A stretch of 64,000 nucleotides of DNA, from assembly GCF_018687715.1 (NCBI RefSeq), contig NC_056766.1:13774001-13838000 (forward strand), written 5' to 3'. The stretch's first letter is position 1. Every line of letters starts with the position of its first letter. Below the pieces are notes generated by a model, which saw nothing but the letters and a program-made list of their open reading frames with translations, was not told where the DNA came from and ran no database searches. Shown one piece after another: positions 48,832 to 59,908 of this stretch. This DNA is from Carya illinoinensis. Its lineage: Eukaryota > Streptophyta > Magnoliopsida > Fagales > Juglandaceae. The translations under genes were made by a program, and so were the position numbers.

Positions 48832-48931
48832 AACCTGATCCGTCCTCTTCGAAAGGTTGAGGTTCTCTGCTTTGTCTCCAGACAAAGCTTTTGTCTTTTG
48901 AACGACGGTCCATAGAGTTTGTTTCTTCCAA

Positions 48932-49621
48932 ATGGCCCACTACTTAGCTACAAAGTGGAATTATTTGAAATTGACGGAAGATGATCAACAAGAATTGGTT
49001 CTACCGGAGGAAGTAGTATTATCTACTAAACTCAGAGGTAGCCATTGTGTTTTTTCTCTCATCCTGAATGAGAGAAATGCAAACCGCGAAGCATTCAAGT
49101 CCACCATGGCTAAGGTGTGGAATTTGGAAGGCTGGATTACTTTCAAATAGATAGGTTTGAACAAGTTCCTAATAGAATTCCAACTCCTCTCAAACAAGAG
49201 GAAGGTGCTTCAGGGGAGACCATGGTCGTTCGACTGCCACCTCATTTGCCTCAAGAATTTCAAAGGTGGACTATCCCCCAACGAGATTCTCTTCACATCA
49301 GAACCCTTCTGGGTGCAAGTTCATAACATACCGTTTGCAGGCATGAACGTAAAACAAGGAGAAAAAATAGGATCAATTATTGGGAAGGTCCATAAAGTTG
49401 AATTAGATGACCAAGGCTGCGGTTGGGGAAGTTTTCTCAGACTCAGGGTGGATGTATCCATAAACAAACCCCTCTATCGAGGGAAGATGATCAACTTAAG
49501 GGGTAAACAATGCTGGATTTATTTTAAATATGAATGTCTCTCTAACTTTTGCTTCAAATGTGGGCATTTGCAACACGTTAATTGGAAGTGCTCAAGTTTC
49601 AACCCATCCATGCAGCCTTAG
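48932..49621 (+). pseudogene. LINE ORF1 (DUF4283 and zinc knuckle)
   Basis: L1 ORF1 proteins bind element RNA. The frame opens at 48932 and is cut by TAG at 49148-49150, then continues in the same frame to TAG at 49619-49621. Features: DUF4283-like region (residues 1-150, with PFWVQVHNIP and KPLYRGKMINL) and a zinc knuckle CFKCGHLQHVNWKC near residue 213. Both TAGs are likely former CAG codons. The proline- and serine-rich C-terminal part probably continues beyond 49621 in degraded form. Confidence 0.75.
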
Positions 49622-52600
49622 GACCAGTATGGGCAGTGGACGTGGGCATCACATACTTCCTTCCATGCCCCTTCAGTGAAGAAGTACAGTGGTTCACAAG
49701 GCAGGCATCACAAGGCACACCAACTCCAAAGCAACCAGAGGCAATAGGGGCCTAGAAGGATAATGTGGGATGGTCCAACATAGCAATCGAGGATGAATCT
49801 TCAAGTCAGAATACAACAATTGGCTGTCAGAAGCAAGATATAGGCCATACCCCGACATGTTAGTGTAACCAAACACGGAACAAACTAGAGGATCAAGTCT
49901 GTTGCCCAACTAGTCTACACGAGGGACCCCCACACCATGAGGCAACTGATGTTCCAAGGAAAAGGCTCCTGCCTCACCCTTCAGTTTCACTGCCACATGT
50001 AAGCACAACAGGTCAAGCTTTACCTTTTTCCTTTACATGATAGTGACATGTGTGTTGACCTTAGCTCACCAATAGACCCCTCCCCTCTGTTTAAGTCAAA
50101 CAACTCAAAATCCTCACCTTAGAATAGTGAACACCAAGCCAGCCCCGTTGGAACTAGAGTAGGCACCAAATGGAAAAGGAAAGCTAGGGAACAAGCTCCT
50201 ACCCTAGCTGACATAACCAACTCTAAGCGTGTGTATACCCATTCCCCTAAAGTCAAAAGACTAGCATCTGGTATAGAAATCAGGTCTAGTTATAGAAGCC
50301 TCAAAAACCAAAAAACCATGACAGAACCTGCAATGCGTCCAATACAAGAACCAGAGGTGGTGGCTGGTCAGTAGCCCCACCTAGCCCAATGAATTGCATA
50401 AGCTGGAATTGTTGGGGACTTGGGAACCCCCGGACAATTCATGAGCTTTTCCAACTGGTGAAGACAAAGACCCCACACTTGGTTTTTCTAAATGAAACCA
50501 AGTGTTCAAGTGATAAGATGGAAACAACCCGAGTTAAACTGGGTTTTGATAACTACTTTACTATGAAAAGTAAAGGAAAAAGTGGTGGACTAGCCCTCTT
50601 ATGGAACTCAAATGTGGAGGTGAAAATGGACACTTATACTGATTGGCACATTTCAGCTTATGCCAAACTGCCAAACGCTGATAAATCATGGCTTCTAACG
50701 GGTTTTTATGGGCACCCCATAACTGCAGAGAGAAATGAAACGTGGCAAATCCTAAAAGCTCTAACACCAGCACCACAAGTCCCATGGCTATGCTTTGGGG
50801 ATTTCAATGAGATAATCAACATAGATGAAAAATATGGTGCAGCCATAAGACCCTACAAACAAATAATGGAATTTAGGTAGACTTTAGAGCACTATGATCT
50901 CAGTGACCTTGGTTTTGAGTGCGATAGATACACTTAGGCAAACAATACAGAGGGCAGACCATTGACTAAGGAAAGGCTTGATAAAGTGCTTGGAAATTCC
51001 TCCTGTATTGCTATGTTTGAAGACCACTCTATTTATCACCTAGCAACATACTCCTCAGACCACAGACCATTACTCATAACCATTCATAACAAGCTCAGCA
51101 GGCTAAGGAAAAAAGAATTTTTAGATTTGAAGCCAAATGGAGTAAAAGAGAAGGATGTGAGGCTCTGATCAAAAGATCATGGGAAAACCTCAAAGAAACT
51201 CTTGATACTATTGGCAATACTCTTCAAAGCTTAAGGAACTGTCAGTCAGGCCTGCAACAATGGAGCAAAGAATTGCATAAGCTAGAGAAGGAACTCTTAC
51301 AATCAAAATTGATCATGCTCAATCACCTCAAAGAATAGAATGAAGGACAATACTATGCTGAAATTAGAGAACTCTAGAGGGAAGTGGACTAGTTACTTGA
51401 TGAGGAAAACACAAAGTGGAAACAAAGAGCCAAACAAAACTGGCTCAGGGAAGGGGACAGAAACACGTCCTCTTTTCATAAATGTGCCAACCAGAGGAAA
51501 AAGCATAACACTATCACTAAGATCCTAAATGAGGTAGGTCAGGAGATTACAAGCAAGGAAGGAATTAGCTGCGAGATCCAACATCATTTCCAGAAACTTT
51601 TTACCACATCCAACCCCACTAGAATAGCTGAATGCCTGAACACACTACCTTGTAAACTCATAGCAGAAATGCAAAATACCCTATCCCAGGCTTTCACAGA
51701 AGATAGGGTTAAGGAGGCTATGTTCAGCATGAATCCATTGGGATCTCCTGGACCAGATGGATTTCTAGCTGTCTTTTTCCAAGACCATTGGTTGACAGTG
51801 GGGCCAATAATTATACAAGCAATCCTTTTTGCTCTGAATGGAGGCAGTTGGTCCAATGCTGTAAATGAGACCTACATTGCCCCTATTCCAAAGAAATCAA
51901 GCCCCTCGCAGGTGATAGATTTTAGGTCAATAAGTCTATGCAATATTTTTTATAAAATCATTGCAAAGACCATAGCCAACAGACTCAAGCTTGTATTACT
52001 TGCACTTATTTCCCCTACACAGACAGCTTTTGTCCCTAACAGACAAATCACAAACAACATCATAGTGTCTTTTGAGGCCCTCCACACAATGAAGACTAGA
52101 TTAAAAGGAAAAGATGGTTATATGACACTTAAGCTCGACATGAGCAAGGCCTACAATAGGATTGAATGGCCTTTCCTGAGAGCAGTTTTGAAAAAACTTG
52201 GTTTTGAGCATCACTGGGTCAATTTGATAATGAAATGTGTAGAGATAGTCTCTTACTCCATTCTCATCAATGGAGAAGCACAAGACAACTTCCTCCCCAT
52301 AAGAGGTATCAGACAAGGGGATCCTCTCTCCCCCTACCTGTTCATTATGTGTTCTGAAGCCTTGAGTTGCATGCTAAACCAAGTTGAGTAGTCTAAGATT
52401 ATAACAGGTCTACCAATCAGGAAAAATAAGCTCTCCATTAACCATTTATTTTTTGCAGACGACAGTATCCTCTTTTGCGAAGCCAATTCCATTGAATGGA
52501 GTAACTTATATCACTTGCTGGAAACTTATGAAGCAGCATCAGGACAGAGACTAAACAAGGAGAAAACCTCCTTATTCTTTAGCTCAAACACCAAAGAGGA

Positions 52601-52854
52601 CACCAAAGATATCATCACTAGCATTACAGGGATAAGGGGCACAAATGCATATGAAAAGTATCTAGGACTCCCTGCTCTAATAGGAAGATCCAGGAATCAC
52701 TCTTTCAAGGGTATTCTAGATAAAATGCAAGCAAAAATCTCTAACTAGAAGAATAAATTCCTCTCCCAAGCTAGCAAAGAGGTACTTATTAAAGCCATCA
52801 TTCAGGCCATCCCAACTTATAGCATGGGTATTTTCAAGCTTCCCAAATAGTTAG

Positions 52855-55800
52855 TGTAACAGCCCGCTAGAAATTCAATTGTGAAATTTCTATTAACTTT
52901 AGGAACCTCGTGAAGACCCCATAAGTTTTCACGAATCCATTAATCGTATAGGTTTTTGTCTAACTACATAGTTAGTGTTATTATTTACTATGGTATCAGA
53001 AGTGTGTTTTTGATTATTGAAGATAGTTAGAAGTGTCAAAATGTATTATGGTTTGTGCCATTAGACTCAAAGGGTTATTTAAGGTCTTATGGCGCAATGA
53101 CATTTTTTCATATTTTCGGACAAAACGTCTGTTCAAAACTGTAGATATTATTGGATAAAAATATCTTAAGCTAATTTTGTGGATATTATTAGATAAAAAT
53201 ATTTTAAGCTAATTTCATGGATATTATTAGGTAAAAATATCTTGAATTGATTTTTGTAGATATTATTAGGTAAGAGAGTCCTACACTCCACTCTCACTCC
53301 GGGTAAGAGAGTCCTACACTTAACTCTCACTTCGGGTAAGAGAGTCCTATACTTAACTCTCACTCCAGCCTCATCTCTTCCATATCTCATCCATAAGTAT
53401 CTCCAGCCACATCTCTCCACGAAATTATTTTCATTTATACTTCCCATTAAAAGAATATCAAACACTCTCTCTTAGACAGCTTTTAGGAGTTCTTTTGCAC
53501 GCCCATTTCAAAGCTTTTGTAACCGTTTTATCATAAAGTCTCCTTCATATAAGTTGTTCATTTTTTAGTCTAATTTATGTGGATATCTTATTTGTACCAT
53601 TTGAAGATCATTTGGTCAGTCAAATATTATGAAACTATAGAAAGGTCATTCTGGAAGATAAACTAGAGAATATGTTATAGTTTGGAGTTTTTGACCAAGA
53701 TAATGGATAGATATTGGTCCAAAATTTTTATGGAGTATTGTTAACATGTATATATAACTATTGGTTGAGGATTTTTGCATGATTAAAGGTTTTGATGAAA
53801 TATTTTCTTAGATTTAGAAACTTAGAAATGGGAAGAGGAAAAACAGTTTCTGTTTTGAGAAAGTTTAACTCTTTGGTGGTCTAAACCTATTCGAATGACC
53901 TTGATAATTTTATTCGAGGATCCTAAGCATCTTATATACATGTTATATTATTATTTTGAAGATATTTGATATTAGTTTCAAAGATATGAAATTTTATGCA
54001 AAGAGATATTCAGATAAGCCAAAGTGTGGATGTTCTTGGCTAAATTTATGTTTTGGTTAATTTTTAACCATGTGATCTTGAATTAGAAGCTTATATATGT
54101 TTTAAGATATCTTTTTAAACTATGTGATGGTTTGGTTTGAAGATCACATATTTATAAGTCATAGATCAAAAGGTTGATCAAAACAAGTTGGAAACAAAAA
54201 TCAATAGAAATAGCATATGGAAATTTCGGCCCTATGCAGTTTTAATAGTTGTGATTAGTTTTAAATTTTTCTAAATTGATATTTGAATTGAGGATAAAAT
54301 TTACATGATGCATGTAAATTTTGGTGACTTTTGGAGTTAGTATGCAAAATCCTTAAGTTATGGGTAAAACGGTCATTTTCTTACATGCAGAGAGTAAAAT
54401 GGAAATTTTACTCTTTAAGTTAGTATTTTCTATATTTCAATTTATTAGTGATTTAGTGCTAACTTTTAGAATCACTAATTACAGTTCCTCGTGATCGCGC
54501 TTAAAGTTTTATAAGAAACGTGGAGATCGATGTAAGTTAGCTTTTAATTTACTAGCAGTCTATTATGTATGTGTTCTAAGTAAAGGAACTGCAGTGTATG
54601 TATGTGTGTTATCATATATGTCATGCCATGCCAAGTTATCACGTAATTGTCTATTATACAGAATTTATTCTGTCATCAATTTTTATCTGTTACATAATAT
54701 ATTCTGTCATGTGTTACTGTACCTTACAAGTACGTCATGCTAAGTATGCCATCTATTACATGTATGTCAAGTCATGTAATATTCACTGTTGCAAGTATGT
54801 CATGTTAAATATGTTGTCTATTATATGTTATGCCATGTTACGAAATGTTTCTATCTCAAGTTGGTCATGTATTTCAAGTTATGTTCAAGTCACGTTATGT
54901 TACATCAGGGCTTCAGTCATTTCGTATTCCAGTCACGTTTCATCTTGATTACTTATGTATGGTGTCACAGCAATTGTGGCGCATACACTACGTGAGACAC
55001 AACAATTGTGGCGCATACACTACGTGAGACACAGCAATTGTGACACGTAGAATACATGGGGTCACAACAACTGTGGAGTATGTATTTAAGCAGTTAAAGA
55101 ATAAGTTTCCGTAGAATACATGGGGCCACAACAACTGTGGAGTATGTATTTACACGTAGAATACATGGGGCCACAACAACTGTGGATTATGTATTTTTCA
55201 TATTAAGTCAAGTTTGTGTAGAATACATGGGGCCACAACAACTGTGGAGTATGTATCTTTCATGTTAAGTCAAGTTTCAGAACAAGTTCATGATAAGTCA
55301 AGTTTCATATCACGTTCATGTTAAGTCAAGTTTCAGAGCAAGTTCATGCTAAGTCAAGTTTCAGATCAAGTTCATGTCAAGTCAAGTTCAGTTCATGTTT
55401 CAATTTAAGTTATGTCAATTATGCTATGTTGTACGCCAAGTTATGCTTTAATTAATTATGAATTTGATTATGCATTTATGCTTTTACTGTCATTCATGCA
55501 TCATTAGCCTGTGTGGAAGTTTTTTGTTAACTTACTGAGATTTGTAATCAAATCTCACTTTGGTAGTCCCAACTACCATTCCCCCCGAAGGAGAATCAGG
55601 AGCTGATCAACTAGACACAGTTGACTAAGCGACGATGCAACATCAATGTTAATATAGTAATTAACGTAAATTACTACTTGTACGATTGAGTTGCATATCT
55701 AGTACTTTTTGGATCATAACCATTTTGGACTAGTATTGTGATCTTAGTTGTTCAATGGGTCTTTATGTATAAAGTATGTTTTAAGCATTTGGGATATTTT

Positions 55801-55981
55801 CAATTTGGTGCATAGTATTGCTAAAAAAAAAAAATTATTCGCTGCGAATATTTCATAATGTTAGATGCATGTTAGGAACATTGCATCTTATATGTTATGA
55901 ACGGGGGCAGGTAACCTTGTGTTGTATGTCTCGATGCTTCAAATGTCCGTCCAATCCCAAACGGAATTTGGGGGCGTCACA
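52855..55981 (+). mobile_element. Solo LTR (3.13 kb), gypsy type, inside the LINE
   Basis: Starts TGTAACAGCCCG, ends GGGCGTCACA, flanked by GTTAG at 52850-52854 and 55982-55986. No polyprotein coding. It carries stacked tandem repeats (54962-55385) and the sequence CTTACTGAG followed by CTCAC near 55530-55557, also present in the solo LTR at 28242-31369. Plus orientation is inferred from the TGTAAC...CACA ends. Confidence 0.85.
54962..55385. repeat. Stacked tandem repeats in the solo LTR
   Basis: Three families in a row: about three units of 32 bases with CAATTGTGGCGCATACAC; about four units of roughly 40-65 bases with GTAGAATACATGGGGCCACA and CAACTGTGGAGTATGTAT; and about four units of 30 bases with AAGTCAAGTTTCAG and AAGTTCATG. 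CCACAACAACTGTGG within the second family is a small dyad. Confidence 0.8.
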
Positions 55982-57663
55982 GTTAGTCCATGAACTCAAC
56001 AAATTAGTAAGGAACTTCTGGTGGGGTCAGCAGACTCAGGAGTTCAAGATCCACTGGGTGGGTTGGAACTAGATGAAGAAGGCTAAATGCAAGGGGTGTC
56101 TTGGCCTCAGGGACTTTTCAAACTTCAACCTTGCCCTTTTAGCTAAGCAAGGATGGAAACTAGTCTCCAATCCTAATTCTCTAGCGGCCCAAGTGCTCAA
56201 GGAAAAATACTACCCCAACAAAAAGTTTCTCAAAGCAAAATTGGGGCAGAACACCTCCTTTGTGTGGCAAAGCTTTCTAGCAGCAAGACCCTTACTATTG
56301 GAGGGGATGATATGGAGAATTGGAGACAGAGAGACAACCGAGATATGGAAGGTTAAATGGCTTCCCAAACCAAATACTTTCAAGCCTCAAGACTACATTA
56401 GATTCCTACATGAGAACACAAAAGCATCCTTCCTCATAGATAATTCCACATTTCAATGGAAAAGGGATTTGGTTTCCTCCCTGTTTACTAAGGAAGAGGC
56501 TGGGTTAATACTGAAAATCCCAATTAGTCCCCTCTCCAAGCCTAACAGGCTATATTGGAGATGCACCTCATCAGGCCAGTTTACTGTCAAGTCAGCCTAC
56601 CACCTCCTAAATGAGTTGGAAGACCAAACTAGAGGTCAATCATCTAACCTTAGAATCCCTCAAGCACCATGGACCAGATTATGGAAATTAAACATCCCCA
56701 ATGCCACTAAAACATTCCTTTGGAGAGCTTGCCTTAATGCTCTACCCACTCGAGCCAATTTAAAAAGAAGAAAGGTGACAGAAGACCCAGCTTGCCCCAT
56801 CTGCTTACAGACAACAGAGACCATTGAACACACCCTTTAGGATTGCCCCTCAGCAAGGGATGTTTGGGCATTGAGTAATAGGAAATTTTAGAAGGCTAGC
56901 ACACATTCTCCTCCATTTGTAGAGAAGTTAGAAAGCTTAGAGGACTCACTGGGGACAGAAGAGTTACTCATCTTTGCTATCACTTCTTTGAACATTTGGA
57001 AAAGAAGAAACGAAGGGGTCTTCAAAGGTCACCTCACTCACCCCACCTCTGTGGTCAAACAATCTCAACAATTGGTAGAAGACCTTCAATGGCTACATGT
57101 GAGTAAGAAGACCACGTCATTGAGTCAGCAGAATAGTACCCATTGGGAGGCTCCTCCTCAAAGCAAAATCAAAATTAATTGGGATGTTTCAATGGACAAA
57201 GTATCATGCAAGGTGGGGGTGGGAGTCATTATTCGAGACTGGAAGAGCAAAGTGTTAGCAACCCTTAGGATGAATCAGGACTTGTTCCCAGATCCTCACA
57301 TGGCAGAAGCCTTTGCAGCTTTCCAGGCAGTAACCTTCTGCAAGCCACTAGGCTATCAGGACATCATCTTGGAAAGAGACTCATTATTGGTTGTATTAGG
57401 CCTAAAATCAAAGACAGAAGACCTCAATTATTCATGCTTGATTATAGCAGACACCAGAGACATCCTCAGCACTTTTAATTCATGGTTAATAAGGCATATT
57501 GTTAGAGCAATCAATGTAGTTGTTCATGCCTTAAGTAAAGATGCTCTTAGCATTAGTGGTCGTACCACAACTTTTGTAAACATTCCATCTTGTATTCAAA
57601 CTATGGTTTCATAGCTATTAATGCAAGCCTACTTTTTTTTTTTTTAAAAAAAAAAAGGGGGTA

Positions 57664-58906
57664 GCGAAGTTGATGCTTGATATCTCTTACTTCTAAAGTA
57701 GTTGCTTTAGCTTCAGTCACTCGAATTATCAATATTCCTTTTTATTTGTCATCAAACGAATGGCATCTTCTTTTGAAAATCCTAACTGTAGTCACCTGCT
57801 ACTAGGCAATGTCCCAGCGCATGCAAAGCGATAATTATTTCTAATATTGTTTGTTCCATTATTTGATAAAACTCTGAACTCGCTCGATTGTAGAACCACT
57901 AAATTTCAGTAGTAATTTTTTAATTAATTTTTACAATATGGAAAATCTATTCGATGAAGTGGTAAATATAATAATTAATGATCATGCTGTGACAAATTTT
58001 AAACATTTAATTTGAAGATATATAATTAAATAGTCTAAAAAAGTTTAAAATATCGTAACCCCCCATCTATTTAATTTTTATACAGAAAAATAATGTTGAA
58101 AGTACTTTAGGCTGAATGCATGAGTCATCACTACAATTAAATATCGGTAAACTAATGGGATATTTATATGAACCAAGAAGTCCACATACGATGCTCCTCA
58201 TTAATCGCGCGTTATAAAATATTAAAATATGATTTTGTCTTATAATCAGTTTTCTTTTTGAATATTTTTATTGCTAATTCATGCTTGGATAATGATTAAC
58301 CAGCTGAGATTCAGATTCAGGATTATTTTTATTATTATTTTATTATTTTAAGATGTAGTATTAAATAATTAAAATTATTTATTATATTTTATTTATAAAT
58401 CTATCATTTAATATCACATCATAAAATGAAAAAAAAAAATAAAAATTAAAATAATGAATCAATTACTCAAATACAAAAGCCCAAAAACCCCTTATTCGAA
58501 AAATAGTAATAACATTTATGGAAAGCTAGTTGCAGACTATTGTACGTCCAAGATTCCCAAAATCCAGGCCACTTGGGCTACATGATGTCGTGCATCGAAA
58601 TGGAACGTAAGAATCCGGCCTACTGATCTCCTCTCCCTCTGGCCTCTAATGTTTTGTTATGATCTAAAATATTTGCATCAGTAATTGTCATATGAGTCCA
58701 AATTTATAAGAATAAAGAATTCCATTGTCCATTCAACCAAACATGTCATTGGACAGTCGGATGCACCCAAGGTAGACTCATCAATGTAGAGTCACCATCG
58801 AGAAGTTTGGTGCCTTGCCGAAATTGTTAAGAACACTGGCGGAACTAAACCCCCATCGACAACCAGAACATCTATACTCCTTGGGTTCTTCTCCCTCACT
58901 GTTTTT
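57664..58906. other. Upstream region of P450 copy D
   Basis: 58140-58260 resembles the DNA 300-400 bases upstream of copy B (GCTCCTCATTAATCGCGCGT words). 58486-58906 is almost identical to 1-479. The rest is AT-rich with no gene seen. Confidence 0.6.
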
Positions 58907-59477
58907 ATGGCTAGTATACTTGCCCTATTTCTCTTTTCTTATTTCTAGGTTGGATATGGAAAAGAACCCAAAAAAGTGCCCCTCAAAACATACTTCCACC
59001 AAAAGCAAGTGGTGCATGGCCTGTAATCGGCCACCTCCACCTATTAGGAGGGATGCAACCAGCCCATATAACCCTAGGTGGCACGGCTGACAAGAACGGA
59101 CCAATCTTTAGTATCAACTTGGGCATGCATAGGGCTATAGTAGTGAGTAGTTCAAAGATAGTTAGAGAGTGTTTCACTACAAATGACAAAGCCTTTGCCA
59201 ACCGTCCAAAAGCTTTGGCGATAGAACTCATGGGTTACAACTACACCATGTTCGATTTCAGCCCAAACGGTTCCTATTGGCACCATGTTGGAAGAATAGC
59301 CACTCTTGAGTTTCTCTCAAATCAACATCTTGAGATGTTCAAACACATGCAAGAGTCGGAGGTAAACACAACCATAAAAGAGGTCTACGAGTTGTCGGCC
59401 AAGAACAACAACGCATTAGTGGAGATGAGAAGATGGTTCAGCTACGTAACCTTAAACGTTGTGTTTATGATGGTTAT
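58907..59477 (+). pseudogene. CYP82-like cytochrome P450, copy D, truncated by a retrotransposon
   Basis: Contains the first part of exon 1, closest to copy A. One T is missing from a T run near 58932-58936 (four instead of five), which shifts the frame in the membrane anchor. After that the normal frame is open from about 59053 (MQPAHITLGG, KNGPIFSINLGMHRAIVVSS) to 59477, without the two stops seen in copy A. Coding ends after VVFMMVI, where the chromovirus LTR begins. The rest of the gene should lie beyond the right edge of the window. Nonfunctional twice over. Confidence 0.88.
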
Positions 59478-59886
59478 TGATAAACCTCCACGACGTTCAG
59501 CTAGAGGTTTCAAACCAAATCCCAAATATTTGGGAGGAGGTTGACGAAGGACGTTAATAGGACGTAACGACGTAGTGCATGGACTGGGTCATTTTATTTA
59601 AGCTTTCTGTTGCCTTTAATTTCGGTGTTATTAATTTCTGTTACATTTTATTTCGGTAGTACGTGGAGTCCATTTCCATTATTTCCGTTATAGGCGTCGG
59701 CTGCTGGTAGTGGCCTTAGGATGATCCTCTGTTTTCGGCTTACTCTGTTTTTTCAGTTGCATGTATATGGTCTGCTATATAAGCAGCGTAAATTATCAAT
59801 GAAAGGCAGAAAGTTATTCCAGTTAAATTGTGGTACTTCCTCACCCAAAGAGGATACAATTGTGAGCATTTTTACGGGACCTATCA
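59478..59886 (+). repeat. Chromovirus 5' LTR
   Basis: 409 bases, TG to CA. It includes the TATA-like CTATATAAG at 59775-59783, likely the transcription promoter. Confidence 0.88.
59775..59783 (+). promoter_or_regulatory. LTR TATA box
   Basis: CTATATAAG about 110 bases before the 5' LTR end, the expected position for an LTR promoter. Confidence 0.6.
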
Positions 59887-59887
59887 T

Positions 59888-59900
59888 TGGCATCAGAGCA
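59888..59900 (+). other. Chromovirus primer-binding site
   Basis: TGGCATCAGAGCA, two bases or so after the LTR, close to the initiator-Met tRNA complement TGGTATCAGAGC. Confidence 0.75.
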
Positions 59901-59908
59901 GGTTTCTA

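Larger units (their letters stand above)
50389..57614 (+). pseudogene. LINE ORF2 (endonuclease, reverse transcriptase, RNase H), interrupted
   Basis: ORF2 nicks DNA and copies the RNA. In order: apurinic endonuclease (50389-50880, starts MNCISWNCWGLGNP, with FLNETK and FGDFNEI); linker with LREGDRN (near 51450); reverse transcriptase (51669-52391: GSPGPDGF, LDMSKAYNRIEW, RQGDPLSPYLF; then the FADD motif near 52455); zf-RVT (WKLNIPNATKTFLWRA near 56683, CPICLQTTETIEH near 56797); RNase H (56988-57614, INWDVS through the ALSKDALSI end). At least eight in-frame stops, mostly TAG, are scattered through it. A solo LTR splits it at 52855-55981; taking out the LTR and one GTTAG lets the frame run on unbroken across the site. 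Confidence 0.85.
48832..57663 (+). mobile_element. L1-type LINE, interrupted by a solo LTR
   Basis: Two decayed ORFs in L1 order: a zinc-knuckle ORF1 and an endonuclease-RT-RNase H ORF2, followed by a T-then-A homopolymer (about 57632-57656). GCGAAGTTGA occurs at 48822-48831 and 57664-57673 and is a plausible target duplication, though a few G/T bases separate the A run from the right copy. Net length without the solo LTR is about 5.7 kb, normal for plant L1. Confidence 0.75.

Noticed and set aside
54598..55027. Overlapping Tyr/Cys/His-rich open frames
   Set aside because: They lie inside the solo LTR and its tandem repeats, with composition typical of chance frames in TATG-rich DNA.
59053..59544. 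A P450 reading frame running on into PPRRSARGFKPNPK
   Set aside because: Those residues come from the chromovirus LTR after 59477, and the same bases recur at 63689. It is not a real fusion protein.
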